Below, piece after piece: positions 28,138 through 36,242 of a stretch of DNA of 64,000 bases (positions are counted from its first letter, which is position 1; each line of letters opens with the position of its first letter). A program made the position numbers and the translations under genes. The notes beneath the pieces were generated by a model that saw nothing but the letters and a program-made list of their open reading frames with translations, had not been told where the DNA came from and did no database searches. The stretch is from Clostridia bacterium. Its GTDB lineage: Bacteria; Bacillota; Clostridia; Oscillospirales; CAG-272. The DNA is taken from positions 62,001 to 126,000 of the forward strand of contig JAFTPV010000018.1 of NCBI GenBank assembly GCA_017463125.1. Reading direction: 5' to 3'.

Positions 28138-29152
28138 AAAAATAAGAGTTGTCCATTACGGTATAGGTCACGACCATAGTCCACAGTTTTTAGCATGTAT
28201 ATTACAGTATCCCGAAATTTTTGAGGTTATTGGCGTCTGTGAGCCTAACGAAAAAATGTGGGACAAATTCTCGGAGTTTGACGTTTATAACAAGGTTCCA
28301 AGGCTTACCGAGGAGGAAATGTTTGCACTTGAAGATATAGATGCGGCAATTATTGAGGCTTATGACCTTGACCTTGTAGGCTATGCACAGAAATGCGCCG
28401 ATAGAGGCTGGCACGTGCATATGGATAAAGCGGCAGGCGCGGATATAGTTGATTACAAAAAGCTCCTTTCCACCTTGAAAGAGAAAAATCTCACCTTCCA
28501 AATGGGTTATATGTACAGATATAATTATATGGTAAAGAAGGCTCTGGAGTTAAAGAAGCGGGGGGATTTAGGTGAAATTTTAGCAGTTGATGCTTTTATG
28601 AATACCTGTCACCCGGCAGATAAGCGTGAATGGATGTCTCATCTTCCGGGCGGAGACATGCTTTATCTTGGCTGCCATATGGTTGACCTTGTATATCTCT
28701 TTATGGGTGTGCCGAACAAGATACATTCTTTCAGCAAAAACACCGGACTTGACGGTGTGGATTTTCCCGATAATGCTTGTGCCGTTTTTGAATATGATAA
28801 GGGCACAGCTCTCGTGCGTGCAAGCGCTGTCGAGGTCAACGGCTTTGGCAGACGTCAGCTCGTTGTTTCGGGCAGTAAGGGAAGCGTTGAAATTAAGCCT
28901 CTTGAAAATCCAACTATCGGCAGATTTTGCTCAATAGACGAGCATTACACCTATGGAGATAAAGCCAGAGAAGAAAAAGCTCCCGTCGGAGGTCCTTGGG
29001 AGCGATATGACGAGATGATGCTCGATTTTGCAGCCTATGTAAGGGGTGAAAAAGCAAATCCCTTTACCTATGAATACGAATATCAGCTTCAAAAAATGAT
29101 ACTTGCGGCCTGCGGTCAGGATATCGATTATAGAAAGGTAGAAAAGCTATGA
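28130..29152 (+). CDS. Gfo/Idh/MocA-family oxidoreductase
   Basis: A 340-residue NAD(P)-dependent oxidoreductase. The N-terminal Rossmann start is VVHYGIGHDH (GxGxxH rather than GxGxxG). The usual EKP motif is replaced by MDKAAG (about 99-104). The C-terminal domain shows the GGDMLYLGCHMVDLVY signature with the conserved D and H, about residues 174-190. It overlaps the MDR gene by eight bases and the next gene by four (ATGA), so the three are translationally coupled. It likely oxidises or epimerises a sugar or sugar acid, passing the product on to or from the GH127-like protein. Substrate unknown. Confidence 0.88.
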   Translation: MNKKIRVVHYGIGHDHSPQFLACILQYPEIFEVIGVCEPNEKMWDKFSEFDVYNKVPRLTEEEMFALEDIDAAIIEAYDLDLVGYAQKCADRGWHVHMDKAAGADIVDYKKLLSTLKEKNLTFQMGYMYRYNYMVKKALELKKRGDLGEILAVDAFMNTCHPADKREWMSHLPGGDMLYLGCHMVDLVYLFMGVPNKIHSFSKNTGLDGVDFPDNACAVFEYDKGTALVRASAVEVNGFGRRQLVVSGSKGSVEIKPLENPTIGRFCSIDEHYTYGDKAREEKAPVGGPWERYDEMMLDFAAYVRGEKANPFTYEYEYQLQKMILAACGQDIDYRKVEKL

Positions 29153-30867
29153 TGAAAAGGATAGAAATTTCATACAACGGACTTATAGATGAAGCGGCGC
29201 GATTTGTAGAAAAAATCCAGCTACTTGATAACGACCTTTGGGAAAAGGTAACTGCGGTATTCGATTACGGTAAATATAAAGAGGGCTGGCACGGCGAGTA
29301 TTGGGGCAAGCTTATGCGCGGCGGGTGCATTGTATATAAATATACAAAAAGCAAGGAACTTTATTCTACGCTTACAAAGGCAGTAAGAAATTTGCTCGAC
29401 TGTCAGGATAAAAAAGGTAGAATTAGCACGTATGACGTAGACTATGAGCTTTACGACTGGGACGTGTGGTGCAGAAAATACGTAATGTACGGACTAATGT
29501 ACTATTACGATATTTGCAAGGATGAAGTATTCAAGAAAGAAATTCTTGCAGCTCTTATTTCTCATGCCGATTACATAGTAGAGCGTCTTGGTAGGGAAGA
29601 TGCGGGCAAGCGCGAGATAGTTACAACCAGCACATTCTGGCTAGGTGTTAATTCTGCATCAATTCTTCGCCCGTACGTTCTCCTCTATAAGCTGACAGAT
29701 AACAAAAAGTACCTTGAATTTGCAGAATACATCATCAGCACGGGCGGTATTCAAGGCGGAAACCTTATCGACCTTGCGATAGAGGATAAGCTTGCACCCT
29801 ATCAGTATCCCGAGGTCAAGGCCTATGAAACAATTTCGTTCTTTGAAGGAGTTTTTGAATACGCCACAATGATGAAAAACGACAGGCTTATTTCTGCCTG
29901 TATGAAATTCTCACAAAAAATTCTTGAAACCGATATAACCCTTATCGGAGCAGTTGGATGCTACGACGAGTTGTTTGACAACTGTAGAAAAAAACAGGTA
30001 AGCTGCTCCCCTGATGATCGTATGCAGGAAACCTGTGTTACGGTTACTCTTATGGAATATATGTGCCGTATGCTTGAATACACGGGCGACTCAAAATACG
30101 CCGATGCTATCGAGATTTCCTTCTACAACGCATTCCTCGGCGCAATTAATAGAAATTACGGAAAAAACGAAGGTCTGCACTTCGATAGCTACTCACCTAT
30201 ACTGAACGGTAAGAGGGGAATTTCCGTAGGCGGAAAGCAAACACTCCTTGACGGTAGCTATTACGGCTGCTGCGCAGCTATCGGTGCCGCAGGATTTGGT
30301 GCCCTAACCTCCAGATCCGCCACACTGGAAGATGATATTCTGAAGATAACATTTTACGAAAACGGTAAGATAAAGTTTGGCAGTAACGTAGTTTCCGTAA
30401 AAACTGACTATCCCTTTGACGGTAAAATTGAGTTTTCGCTTGACTCTAAATCCGATGAACTCAGCCTCGCTTTGCGTATTCCCGGATGGTGTGAGAAATA
30501 CACACTTACAGTAAACGGTGAATTTGTCACGGGCACTTTGGATAAAGGATATCTTGCGTTAGATAAAAAAATATCGACAAATGACAAGATTATCTTGGAT
30601 TTGGATATGCCGTTCAGAGCATACGATTCCGTCGACTATGACGAGGCCGTTGATACATTCTTTGCGGTTAGCAAAGGTCCCCTGGTATTTGCTGCAATCG
30701 ATTATGTCGGTCACATATTTACTAAAGATTTTTCTTCTTACAGGTTTGATGGAAGAGAGTCCTCGTTGATTGTTACCACCGCTTCGGGTGAGGAGCTTGT
30801 GCTTCGCAACTACGCAGCGTGTGGTATTGACTGGAATGAAAAAATGACGGTTTGGCTTGAAAAGTAA
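29149..30867 (+). CDS. GH127/DUF1680-like glycoside hydrolase (putative beta-L-arabinofuranosidase family)
   Basis: A 572-residue protein without a signal peptide, so cytoplasmic. It matches the GH127 family: an (alpha/alpha)6 barrel (about 1-380) with IVTTSTFWLGVNSASILRPYVLLYK, the E-T-C motif of MQETCVTVTLMEYMCRML (near residue 295) and the YGCCAA pair (near 367), then a beta-sandwich domain (about 385-572). In characterised members the E-x-C and C-C residues bind zinc and one Cys is the nucleophile; all are present, so it should be active. Several DUF1680 branches act on other sugars, so L-arabinofuranose is only the default guess. It closes the AraC-linked operon and ends at a shared terminator. 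Confidence 0.8.
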   Translation: MMKRIEISYNGLIDEAARFVEKIQLLDNDLWEKVTAVFDYGKYKEGWHGEYWGKLMRGGCIVYKYTKSKELYSTLTKAVRNLLDCQDKKGRISTYDVDYELYDWDVWCRKYVMYGLMYYYDICKDEVFKKEILAALISHADYIVERLGREDAGKREIVTTSTFWLGVNSASILRPYVLLYKLTDNKKYLEFAEYIISTGGIQGGNLIDLAIEDKLAPYQYPEVKAYETISFFEGVFEYATMMKNDRLISACMKFSQKILETDITLIGAVGCYDELFDNCRKKQVSCSPDDRMQETCVTVTLMEYMCRMLEYTGDSKYADAIEISFYNAFLGAINRNYGKNEGLHFDSYSPILNGKRGISVGGKQTLLDGSYYGCCAAIGAAGFGALTSRSATLEDDILKITFYENGKIKFGSNVVSVKTDYPFDGKIEFSLDSKSDELSLALRIPGWCEKYTLTVNGEFVTGTLDKGYLALDKKISTNDKIILDLDMPFRAYDSVDYDEAVDTFFAVSKGPLVFAAIDYVGHIFTKDFSSYRFDGRESSLIVTTASGEELVLRNYAACGIDWNEKMTVWLEK

Positions 30868-30900
30868 AAAAATGGGCTGTTGCGTTTTGCAACAGCCCAT
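30866..30900 (-). terminator. Terminator between convergent transcripts
   Basis: A 12-bp stem (30872-30883 with 30889-30900) with a 5-base loop. On the minus strand TTTTTTTAC follows, so it ends the decarboxylase operon; it may also stop the GH127-like transcript. Confidence 0.85.
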
Positions 30901-30905
30901 AAATA

Positions 30906-32306
30906 TTATACGGAGTGAACGCCGTTCTTAGCATCCGCATTTGCGTCAAGGTTGTACTTTTGCTGTTTTCTCCAGTCGAAGAACTTGATAGCAACCTGCT
31001 CGAACAGAGCGAGGGAGAGAAGGTCCTCGTCCTGCTCCTTGTAGGGAGCAACTCTCTGACGGAGAGAATCAATCTCGGGAGCAATCTTGTCAGCGGGTCT
31101 GTAATCAATAATTTCCTCGTCGCCGATTATCTTCTTTCTGAAGTCCTCGGAAACAGGAGCGGGGCATCTGCCGTACTCACCGCGAACAAGGCCCTTAAAT
31201 TCCTTGGTAACTCTTGCGTATCTGCCCTCGTTAGCAAAGAGAACGTTGTTTACAGCCTGAGTACCAACGATCTGCGAGGTAGGAGTAACAAGAGGAGGGA
31301 AGCCTGCGTCCTCGCGCACGTTTGCAACCTCTTCAAGAACCTCGTCAAGCTTATCGGACTTACCTGCCATCTTGAGCTGGCTGATAAGGTTAGAGAGCAT
31401 ACCGCCGGGAACCTGATAACGAAGAGCGTTAACGTCAACTTTAAGTACCTTGGGGTCGATAAGACCGGATGCAAGGTAATCTTCTCTTATCTTGTTGAAG
31501 TGCTTTGCAACGACGTCGAGCTTTGCAAGATCAAGACCTGTATCGTAGGGTGTGCCCTGAAGGGTAGCTACGATAGACTCTGTGGGAGAATGGGAGGTAC
31601 CCATTGCAAGTGGAGAAATAGCAGTATCAACAATGTCAACACCTGCCTCGATTGCCTTAAGAAGAGTCATTGAACCGAGACCTGCGGTGTAGTGGCAGTG
31701 AAGGTTCACAGGGATAGAAACGGTGCTCTTTATAGTCTTAACGAGCTGATATGCTTCATAAGGCTTAAGAAGACCGGACATATCCTTGATACAGATGGAG
31801 TTTGCACCCATCTCCTCAAGCTGCTTTGCATACTGCGCAAAGCCTTCGTTGGTGTGGAATGGAGAGGTGGTGTAGGAGATAGCCGCCTGAACGTGTCCCT
31901 TTTCCTTGATTGCTGCCTTTATTGCGGTTTCAAGGTTTCTCGGATCATTGAGAGCGTCGAATATACGGATAATATCAATACCGTTAGCGATAGATTTCTG
32001 AACGAAGTACTCAACAACGTCGTCAGCGTAGTGACGGTAGCCGAGAATGTTCTGACCTCTGAAGAGCATCTGGAGCTTTGTATTCTTCACATGATCTCTG
32101 ATCGTGCGAAGTCTTGCCCAGGGGTCTTCGTGAAGGAAGCGGAGGCAGGAGTCAAATGTTGCGCCGCCCCAAGCTTCAAGAGAATAATAACCAACTTTAT
32201 CCATATCCTCGAGGACGGGGATCATTTCTTCGGTGGTCATTCTAGTTGCCGCCAAGGACTGATGCGCGTCTCTGAGGACTGTTTCTGTAATTAAAACTTT
32301 AGACAT
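30906..32306 (-). CDS. oadA: Oxaloacetate decarboxylase alpha / pyruvate carboxylase B-type carboxyltransferase (5S type)
   Basis: Transfers the carboxyl group of oxaloacetate to carrier biotin, releasing pyruvate (or the reverse). The 466-residue chain has the carboxyltransferase TIM barrel with LRDAHQSLAATRM (metal-binding Asp, residue about 13), FRGQNILGYRHY, the lysine of CIKDMSGLLKP (carboxylated in homologues), and the LHCHYTAGLGS metal-binding His pair. A PYC_OADA domain follows (about 300-440). No biotinyl domain is attached; the carrier is a separate gene upstream, so this is the 5S form. It is last in an operon with the beta pump, biotin carrier, gamma subunit and a second carboxyltransferase. 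An AAAGGAT ribosome binding site precedes the ATG. Confidence 0.92.
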   Translation of the reverse strand: MSKVLITETVLRDAHQSLAATRMTTEEMIPVLEDMDKVGYYSLEAWGGATFDSCLRFLHEDPWARLRTIRDHVKNTKLQMLFRGQNILGYRHYADDVVEYFVQKSIANGIDIIRIFDALNDPRNLETAIKAAIKEKGHVQAAISYTTSPFHTNEGFAQYAKQLEEMGANSICIKDMSGLLKPYEAYQLVKTIKSTVSIPVNLHCHYTAGLGSMTLLKAIEAGVDIVDTAISPLAMGTSHSPTESIVATLQGTPYDTGLDLAKLDVVAKHFNKIREDYLASGLIDPKVLKVDVNALRYQVPGGMLSNLISQLKMAGKSDKLDEVLEEVANVREDAGFPPLVTPTSQIVGTQAVNNVLFANEGRYARVTKEFKGLVRGEYGRCPAPVSEDFRKKIIGDEEIIDYRPADKIAPEIDSLRQRVAPYKEQDEDLLSLALFEQVAIKFFDWRKQQKYNLDANADAKNGVHSV

Positions 32307-32339
32307 TTTTAATATCCTTTCTATAAAATTTCCTCGGGC

Positions 32340-33749
32340 TTAAGCAAAGAAGCTGAGGAATACACCTGCCGCAACGGCAGAACCGATAACACCGGCAACA
32401 TTGGGACCCATAGCGTGCATAAGGAGGAAGTTGGAGGGGTCAGCCTTTCGTCCCTCGTCCTGTGCAACTCTTGCCGCCATAGGAACGGCAGAAACGCCTG
32501 CGGAACCGATAAGAGGATTGATCTTACCGCCTGTGAGCTTGCACATAATCTTACCGGTAAGAAGTCCGCCGACAGTGGAAATGCAGAATGCGCAAAGACC
32601 GAGTATGATAATGAATATGGTCTGAGGCTTTAAGAAGTTTTCTGCATTTGCGGTAGCACCTACGGATACGCCAAGGAAGATAGTAACGATGTTGATAAGC
32701 TCGTTCTGCGCGGTCTTGGAAAGTCTGTCGGCAACTCCCGAAACGTTAAAGAGATTACCGAGCATAAGGAAACCTACGAGAGGCGCTGCATCGGGAATGA
32801 TAAGACAAACGATAGCGGTAACGACGATGGGGAAGACAATCTTCTCAACCTTTGAAACGGTACGGAGGTTACCCATCTTAATTTCTCTTTCCTTTTTAGT
32901 CGTGAGCAATCTCATAAATGGAGGTTGGATAATAGGAATAAGAGCCATATAGGAGTATGCCGCAATAGCAATTGCACCGAGAAGCTCGGGAGCGAGTATC
33001 TTGGTTATAAGAATTGCGGTAGGACCGTCAGCACCGCCTATGATACCGATAGCGCCGGACTGCATGGGGCTGAATCCCATAAGCAGAGCAAAGAAGAACG
33101 CTGCAAATACGCCGAACTGTGCGCCCGCGCCCATGAGAAGCGACTTAGGGTTAGCGATGAGAGGCGTGAAGTCGGTCATAGCACCGACGCCCATGAAGAT
33201 AAGCGAGGGATAAACGCCAAGCTTAACACCGAGATACAGAACGTCAAGCAGACCGCCGTTGTTAACAACCTCTTTGATAATGTGAGACATTCTAATGTGA
33301 ACGAGTCCTTCGGAGACGTAAGCTGCATCACCAAGATAAAAATCAAAGAGTGAGTTGAAATACTCAATATCAGCCTCGGCAAGAGATTCGAGATTGAAGG
33401 TTATGGAGTCCTCACCGATGGTATAAAGCATTGGATTAAGGTTTGAGATGAAATTCTCGAAATGCACAGCGAGTGTTCCTGTTAGCTCACCGTCGACAAC
33501 GGAGAGATAATAATCGTCAAAGAAATACTCGAGGTGGATAAGGTTTGCACCGGGGAGGTTGGCAAGCAACATACCAAATGCAATGGGCATCAAAAGCAGG
33601 GGCTCGAACTTCTTAACAATTGCCAGATAGAAGAGCACGCCTACTATAACGTACATTACAAGGTACTGCCACCAGTTAGACTCGGCAAACATTTTAGCAA
33701 TGCCTGTCGTGCCTAGAAAGTCTGTGATAGCATTAATAATTTCTGACAT
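32340..33749 (-). CDS. Na+-translocating decarboxylase beta subunit
   Basis: The integral membrane subunit (OadB/GcdB/MmdB family) that decarboxylates carboxybiotin and couples this to export of Na+. 469 residues and about nine to eleven helices. Signature segments are IVKKFEPLLLMPIAFGMLLANLPG (about 43-66), the IFMGVGAMTDFTPLIANP motif, GIIGGADGPTAILITK with the essential Asp region, SYMALIPIIQPP, and SAGVSAVPMAARVAQ near the end. The loop between the LPG motif and the LLDVLYLGVK helix is somewhat longer and more acidic than in Klebsiella OadB. It sits between the biotin carrier (27-base gap) and the 5S subunit (33-base gap). Which substrate it serves depends on the partner carboxyltransferase. 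Confidence 0.94.
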   Translation of the reverse strand: MSEIINAITDFLGTTGIAKMFAESNWWQYLVMYVIVGVLFYLAIVKKFEPLLLMPIAFGMLLANLPGANLIHLEYFFDDYYLSVVDGELTGTLAVHFENFISNLNPMLYTIGEDSITFNLESLAEADIEYFNSLFDFYLGDAAYVSEGLVHIRMSHIIKEVVNNGGLLDVLYLGVKLGVYPSLIFMGVGAMTDFTPLIANPKSLLMGAGAQFGVFAAFFFALLMGFSPMQSGAIGIIGGADGPTAILITKILAPELLGAIAIAAYSYMALIPIIQPPFMRLLTTKKEREIKMGNLRTVSKVEKIVFPIVVTAIVCLIIPDAAPLVGFLMLGNLFNVSGVADRLSKTAQNELINIVTIFLGVSVGATANAENFLKPQTIFIIILGLCAFCISTVGGLLTGKIMCKLTGGKINPLIGSAGVSAVPMAARVAQDEGRKADPSNFLLMHAMGPNVAGVIGSAVAAGVFLSFFA

Positions 33750-33776
33750 TAATAAGTACCTTTAGCTTTCTGAAAA

Positions 33777-34196
33777 TTAGTTAAGAGTAGCAAGAACGTC
33801 ATTAGCAGCAACAGACGCGCCCTTCTGAACGTTTACGGAAGCAACAACACCGTCGCAGGGAGCGGGAATGTCGTTTTCCATTTTCATAGCCTCAAGAACG
33901 CAGATAACGTCGCCCTTCTTAACAGACTGACCAACAGAAACCTTAACGTCAAGGATCGTGCCGGGCATAGGAGAGATAACCTTGTTTGCACCGGTGGCAC
34001 CGGCAGGAGCTGCTGCCTTGGGAGCTGCAGGTGCTGCAGCGGGCGCTACTGCGGGAGCGGGAGTAGCAACAGGAGCGGGTGCTACGGGAGCTGTAAATAC
34101 AGGAGCTGTGTAAACGGGAGCTGCTGCTACACCTCCAACCTCTTCAACTACAACCTCGTAGGTTGTACCGTTAACTGTAATGTTATATTTTTTCAT
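33777..34196 (-). CDS. Biotin carboxyl carrier protein of the decarboxylase
   Basis: A 139-residue carrier that swings carboxybiotin between the carboxyltransferase and the membrane pump. A short N-terminal beta segment (MKKYNITVNGTTYEVVVEE) is joined by a long Ala/Pro/Val-rich flexible linker (about 25-65) to a biotinyl domain (about 68-139). The biotinylation site is the lysine of VLEAMKMEND. The linker is built of AP, PVA and APA repeats, which makes the DNA locally repetitive. It corresponds to the 1.3S subunit of propionibacterial transcarboxylase and to the MmdC/GcdC subunits. Spacing to neighbours is 21-27 bases. Confidence 0.94.
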   Translation of the reverse strand: MKKYNITVNGTTYEVVVEEVGGVAAAPVYTAPVFTAPVAPAPVATPAPAVAPAAAPAAPKAAAPAGATGANKVISPMPGTILDVKVSVGQSVKKGDVICVLEAMKMENDIPAPCDGVVASVNVQKGASVAANDVLATLN

Positions 34197-34217
34197 TTTT
34201 ATATTCCTTCCTGAAAA

Positions 34218-34580
34218 TTATATTCTTTTGAAAGATACGACTTTGAATTTTGCGCCATAAGACTCAGATTCAGCCATTGCAACGGCTGCCGCAAGAACTG
34301 CAACGATCTCTGCATCTGTGGCAACGCGAGTGACCTCTTGCTTGGCGGGGGTGCTGGCAGCTTCTTTTACAGGAGCTTTACCGGAGCGCTTTCCGGGCAG
34401 ATCGTGGAAGAAGAGCTTGAATACAGCGAGGCAAAGCCAAAGTAGACAGAGTACCGCGAAGACCGTCAACATACCGATAAGCAGTATTGAACCGCCAAAA
34501 ACAAGTGCACTTGTTACTTGAGACGCATCAAAATTTGCCCAATCAACGATGACTTTAGAATAATCTGTGATACCAAACAT
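34218..34580 (-). CDS. Na+-pump decarboxylase gamma subunit (OadG-like)
   Basis: A 120-residue subunit that assembles the membrane complex. A single membrane helix (about residues 26-55, LVFGGSILLIGMLTVFAVLCLLWLC region) is followed by a basic/proline segment (PGKRSGKAPVKEAASTPAK) and a C-terminal part VATDAEIVAVLAAAVAMAE ending KFKVVSFKR, which is the conserved end of clostridial OadG-like proteins. It lies between the acyl-CoA-type carboxyltransferase (19-base gap) and the biotin carrier. The family is poorly conserved, so the position in the operon contributes to the call. Confidence 0.85.
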   Translation of the reverse strand: MFGITDYSKVIVDWANFDASQVTSALVFGGSILLIGMLTVFAVLCLLWLCLAVFKLFFHDLPGKRSGKAPVKEAASTPAKQEVTRVATDAEIVAVLAAAVAMAESESYGAKFKVVSFKRI

Positions 34581-34599
34581 TTAATGTTCCTCCTTGAAA

Positions 34600-36068
34600 T
34601 TAAAGGGGAAGAACCTTGCGGCGAGCTACGTCAGAGAAATTACCCTTTGCCGCAAGCATAAGCAGAGCAGAGCAGATTCTTGCTCTCATCTCGTTTACGT
34701 TGATAATGTCGTCAATCTCACCGCTTGATGCCGCAGCTGCGGGAGAGGAAACAGATGCCTTCCAATCAGCAATAAGAGATTCTCTCGTAACCTCTTCGGT
34801 AATGTACTTGTCCCATGCAAAAGCAACGCCGCTCTCAGCAACGAGAGCACCTATTTCAGACGATGCAGTTGCGTAAACGAGATCAGCACCGAGAGCCTTG
34901 GAGCCGAGAAGAACAAAGGCTGCGCCAATTGCGTGACCGATAATAACAGTTACCTTTGGGCAATTAGAAGCCGCGTAAGCCATAGCAAGTTTTGCAAGCT
35001 CGGGGGCGAAGCGAATTTCGTTTTCCTTATCAATTGCAAGACCGTAGGAATCAACGAGAGTTACAACAGGAATGGAGAAGCTGTCGCAAAGGTTTACAAA
35101 CTTTGCAATCTTTCTTGCCGCGTCTGCGGTAATTCTACCCTCATCCTTTGCAAATGAGGTCGCAACGATACCGCACTTTACGCCTCCGATGCTTGTAAAC
35201 ACCGTAGCAGCAACGGGAGCGTAGCCGTTACCAAGCTCGTAGAACATACCGTTATCAGCAATAACCGAAACAGCGGCGAGCCCTTCACCTGCAAAATCAA
35301 GATTTCCAAGCATTCTGTTAAGGTTATCCGTACAGATGTCGGAGCACTGAAGCTTGATAGAAGAGTTAGAGGGAAGGAATGCGATAAGGCTCTTAATGTA
35401 AGAAGCGCACATCTCGATTCCGGCAGAATAAGATACGATAGCGTCCTGCGCTCCAACGTTGTCAGTAAGAGAAGGGGAAGAAACGTAAAGCTCTGCGCCC
35501 TAGGCCTTAACAACTATGTCAAACATAGAAGCAATAGCGGCTGACGTACCTATGCACTTACCGGTCACGAAGGAAATCTGAGGTATAACGCCTGATGCAC
35601 GGGTTACAGCGGACATAATTCTTCCGTAAGCGGCAAGAGCCGTCGTACCCTGGAAAATATCAGTTCCGTTAGAGTTGAAGATACCGATAACTGGTGCTCC
35701 GTTTGAGAGAGCGAGATTGTAAAGCTCGGTTATCTTTTTAGCGTGGCGGTCGTCAATTGCACCGCCCATTCTCGAAGCATCCTCGGCAAAGGCAAAGACG
35801 AGTTTACCGTCAATTGCACCGTAACCGGTGATTACTCCTTCAAATTCATTAGACTTTTCAGTATTGATAAAGTCTGAATATCCACGCTTTGTGAACGCGC
35901 CGGTCTCAACGAAGGTATTTTCATCGAAGAGCAGTGCGATCTGCGCTCTGACGTCAGAGCCTTGACTGTTTGCCAGCTCGGAACGCAGTTCTGCGGCGGT
36001 GGGTAGACCGCAGAAGGTAGGTTTTGTGTATTTGTCCAAAACGAATTCCCGATTTGCTTTTTCAGCAA
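34600..36068 (-). pseudogene. Acyl-CoA-type carboxyltransferase (MmdA-like) interrupted by an in-frame amber codon
   Basis: The reading frame encodes a carboxyltransferase of the MmdA/12S type (methylmalonyl-CoA or related acyl-CoA to biotin). Crotonase-like motifs are FAFAEDASRMGGAIDDRHAKK, NGAPVIGIFNSNGTDI and TGKCIGTSAAIASMFDIVV in the N half, and GVKCGIVATSF, VTLVDSYGLAIDKE and VTVIIGHAIGAAFVLLGSKALGADLVYA in the C half. A TAG at 35500-35502 splits it; reading continues in the same frame (GAELYVSSPSLTDN) to a normal end at 34600. The 5' end is also odd. An AAGGAG ribosome binding site (about 36074-36079) precedes a TTG at 36068 that is out of frame. One extra A in the A5 run at 36058-36062 would join that TTG to the conserved frame (M-L-K-K-A-N-R-E-F). 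Either two lesions, sequence error, or recoding. It leads the decarboxylase operon. Confidence 0.75.
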
Positions 36069-36146
36069 ATCTCTCCTTCCTAAAAAATAACAAATTTTGG
36101 TAAAAATTAAACAAAAATACCAAATAGTCCAATCTTCACCTAATAT

Positions 36147-36175
36147 AATATACCACCAAATTTATAATAAGTCAA
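36147..36175 (-). promoter_or_regulatory. Sigma-A promoter of the decarboxylase operon
   Basis: On the minus strand, TTGACT (36175-36170), 17-base spacer, TATATT (36152-36147). It is about 80 bases before the presumed start of the first gene. Confidence 0.75.
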
Positions 36176-36205
36176 GAGAAAACGCAAAATTTGCCGATTT
36201 TTAAT

Positions 36206-36236
36206 TAAAAAACCCTGTGCACATAGGTACACAGGG
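36206..36236 (-). terminator. Terminator after the XRE regulator gene
   Basis: CCCTGTG (36213-36219) pairs with CACAGGG (36230-36236). On the minus strand the stem is followed by TTTTTTAATT. It lies just past the regulator stop. Confidence 0.8.
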
Positions 36237-36242
36237 TAAGCC

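Noticed and set aside
32340-33749. A large unusual insertion in the Na+-pump beta subunit.
   Set aside because: Comparison from memory with Klebsiella OadB shows a loop of similar position only moderately shorter, so this is family variation.
35500-35502. Pyrrolysine insertion at the in-frame TAG.
   Set aside because: The gene is a biotin-dependent carboxyltransferase, not a methylamine methyltransferase; other genes here use TAG as a stop, and no Pyl genes are in the window.
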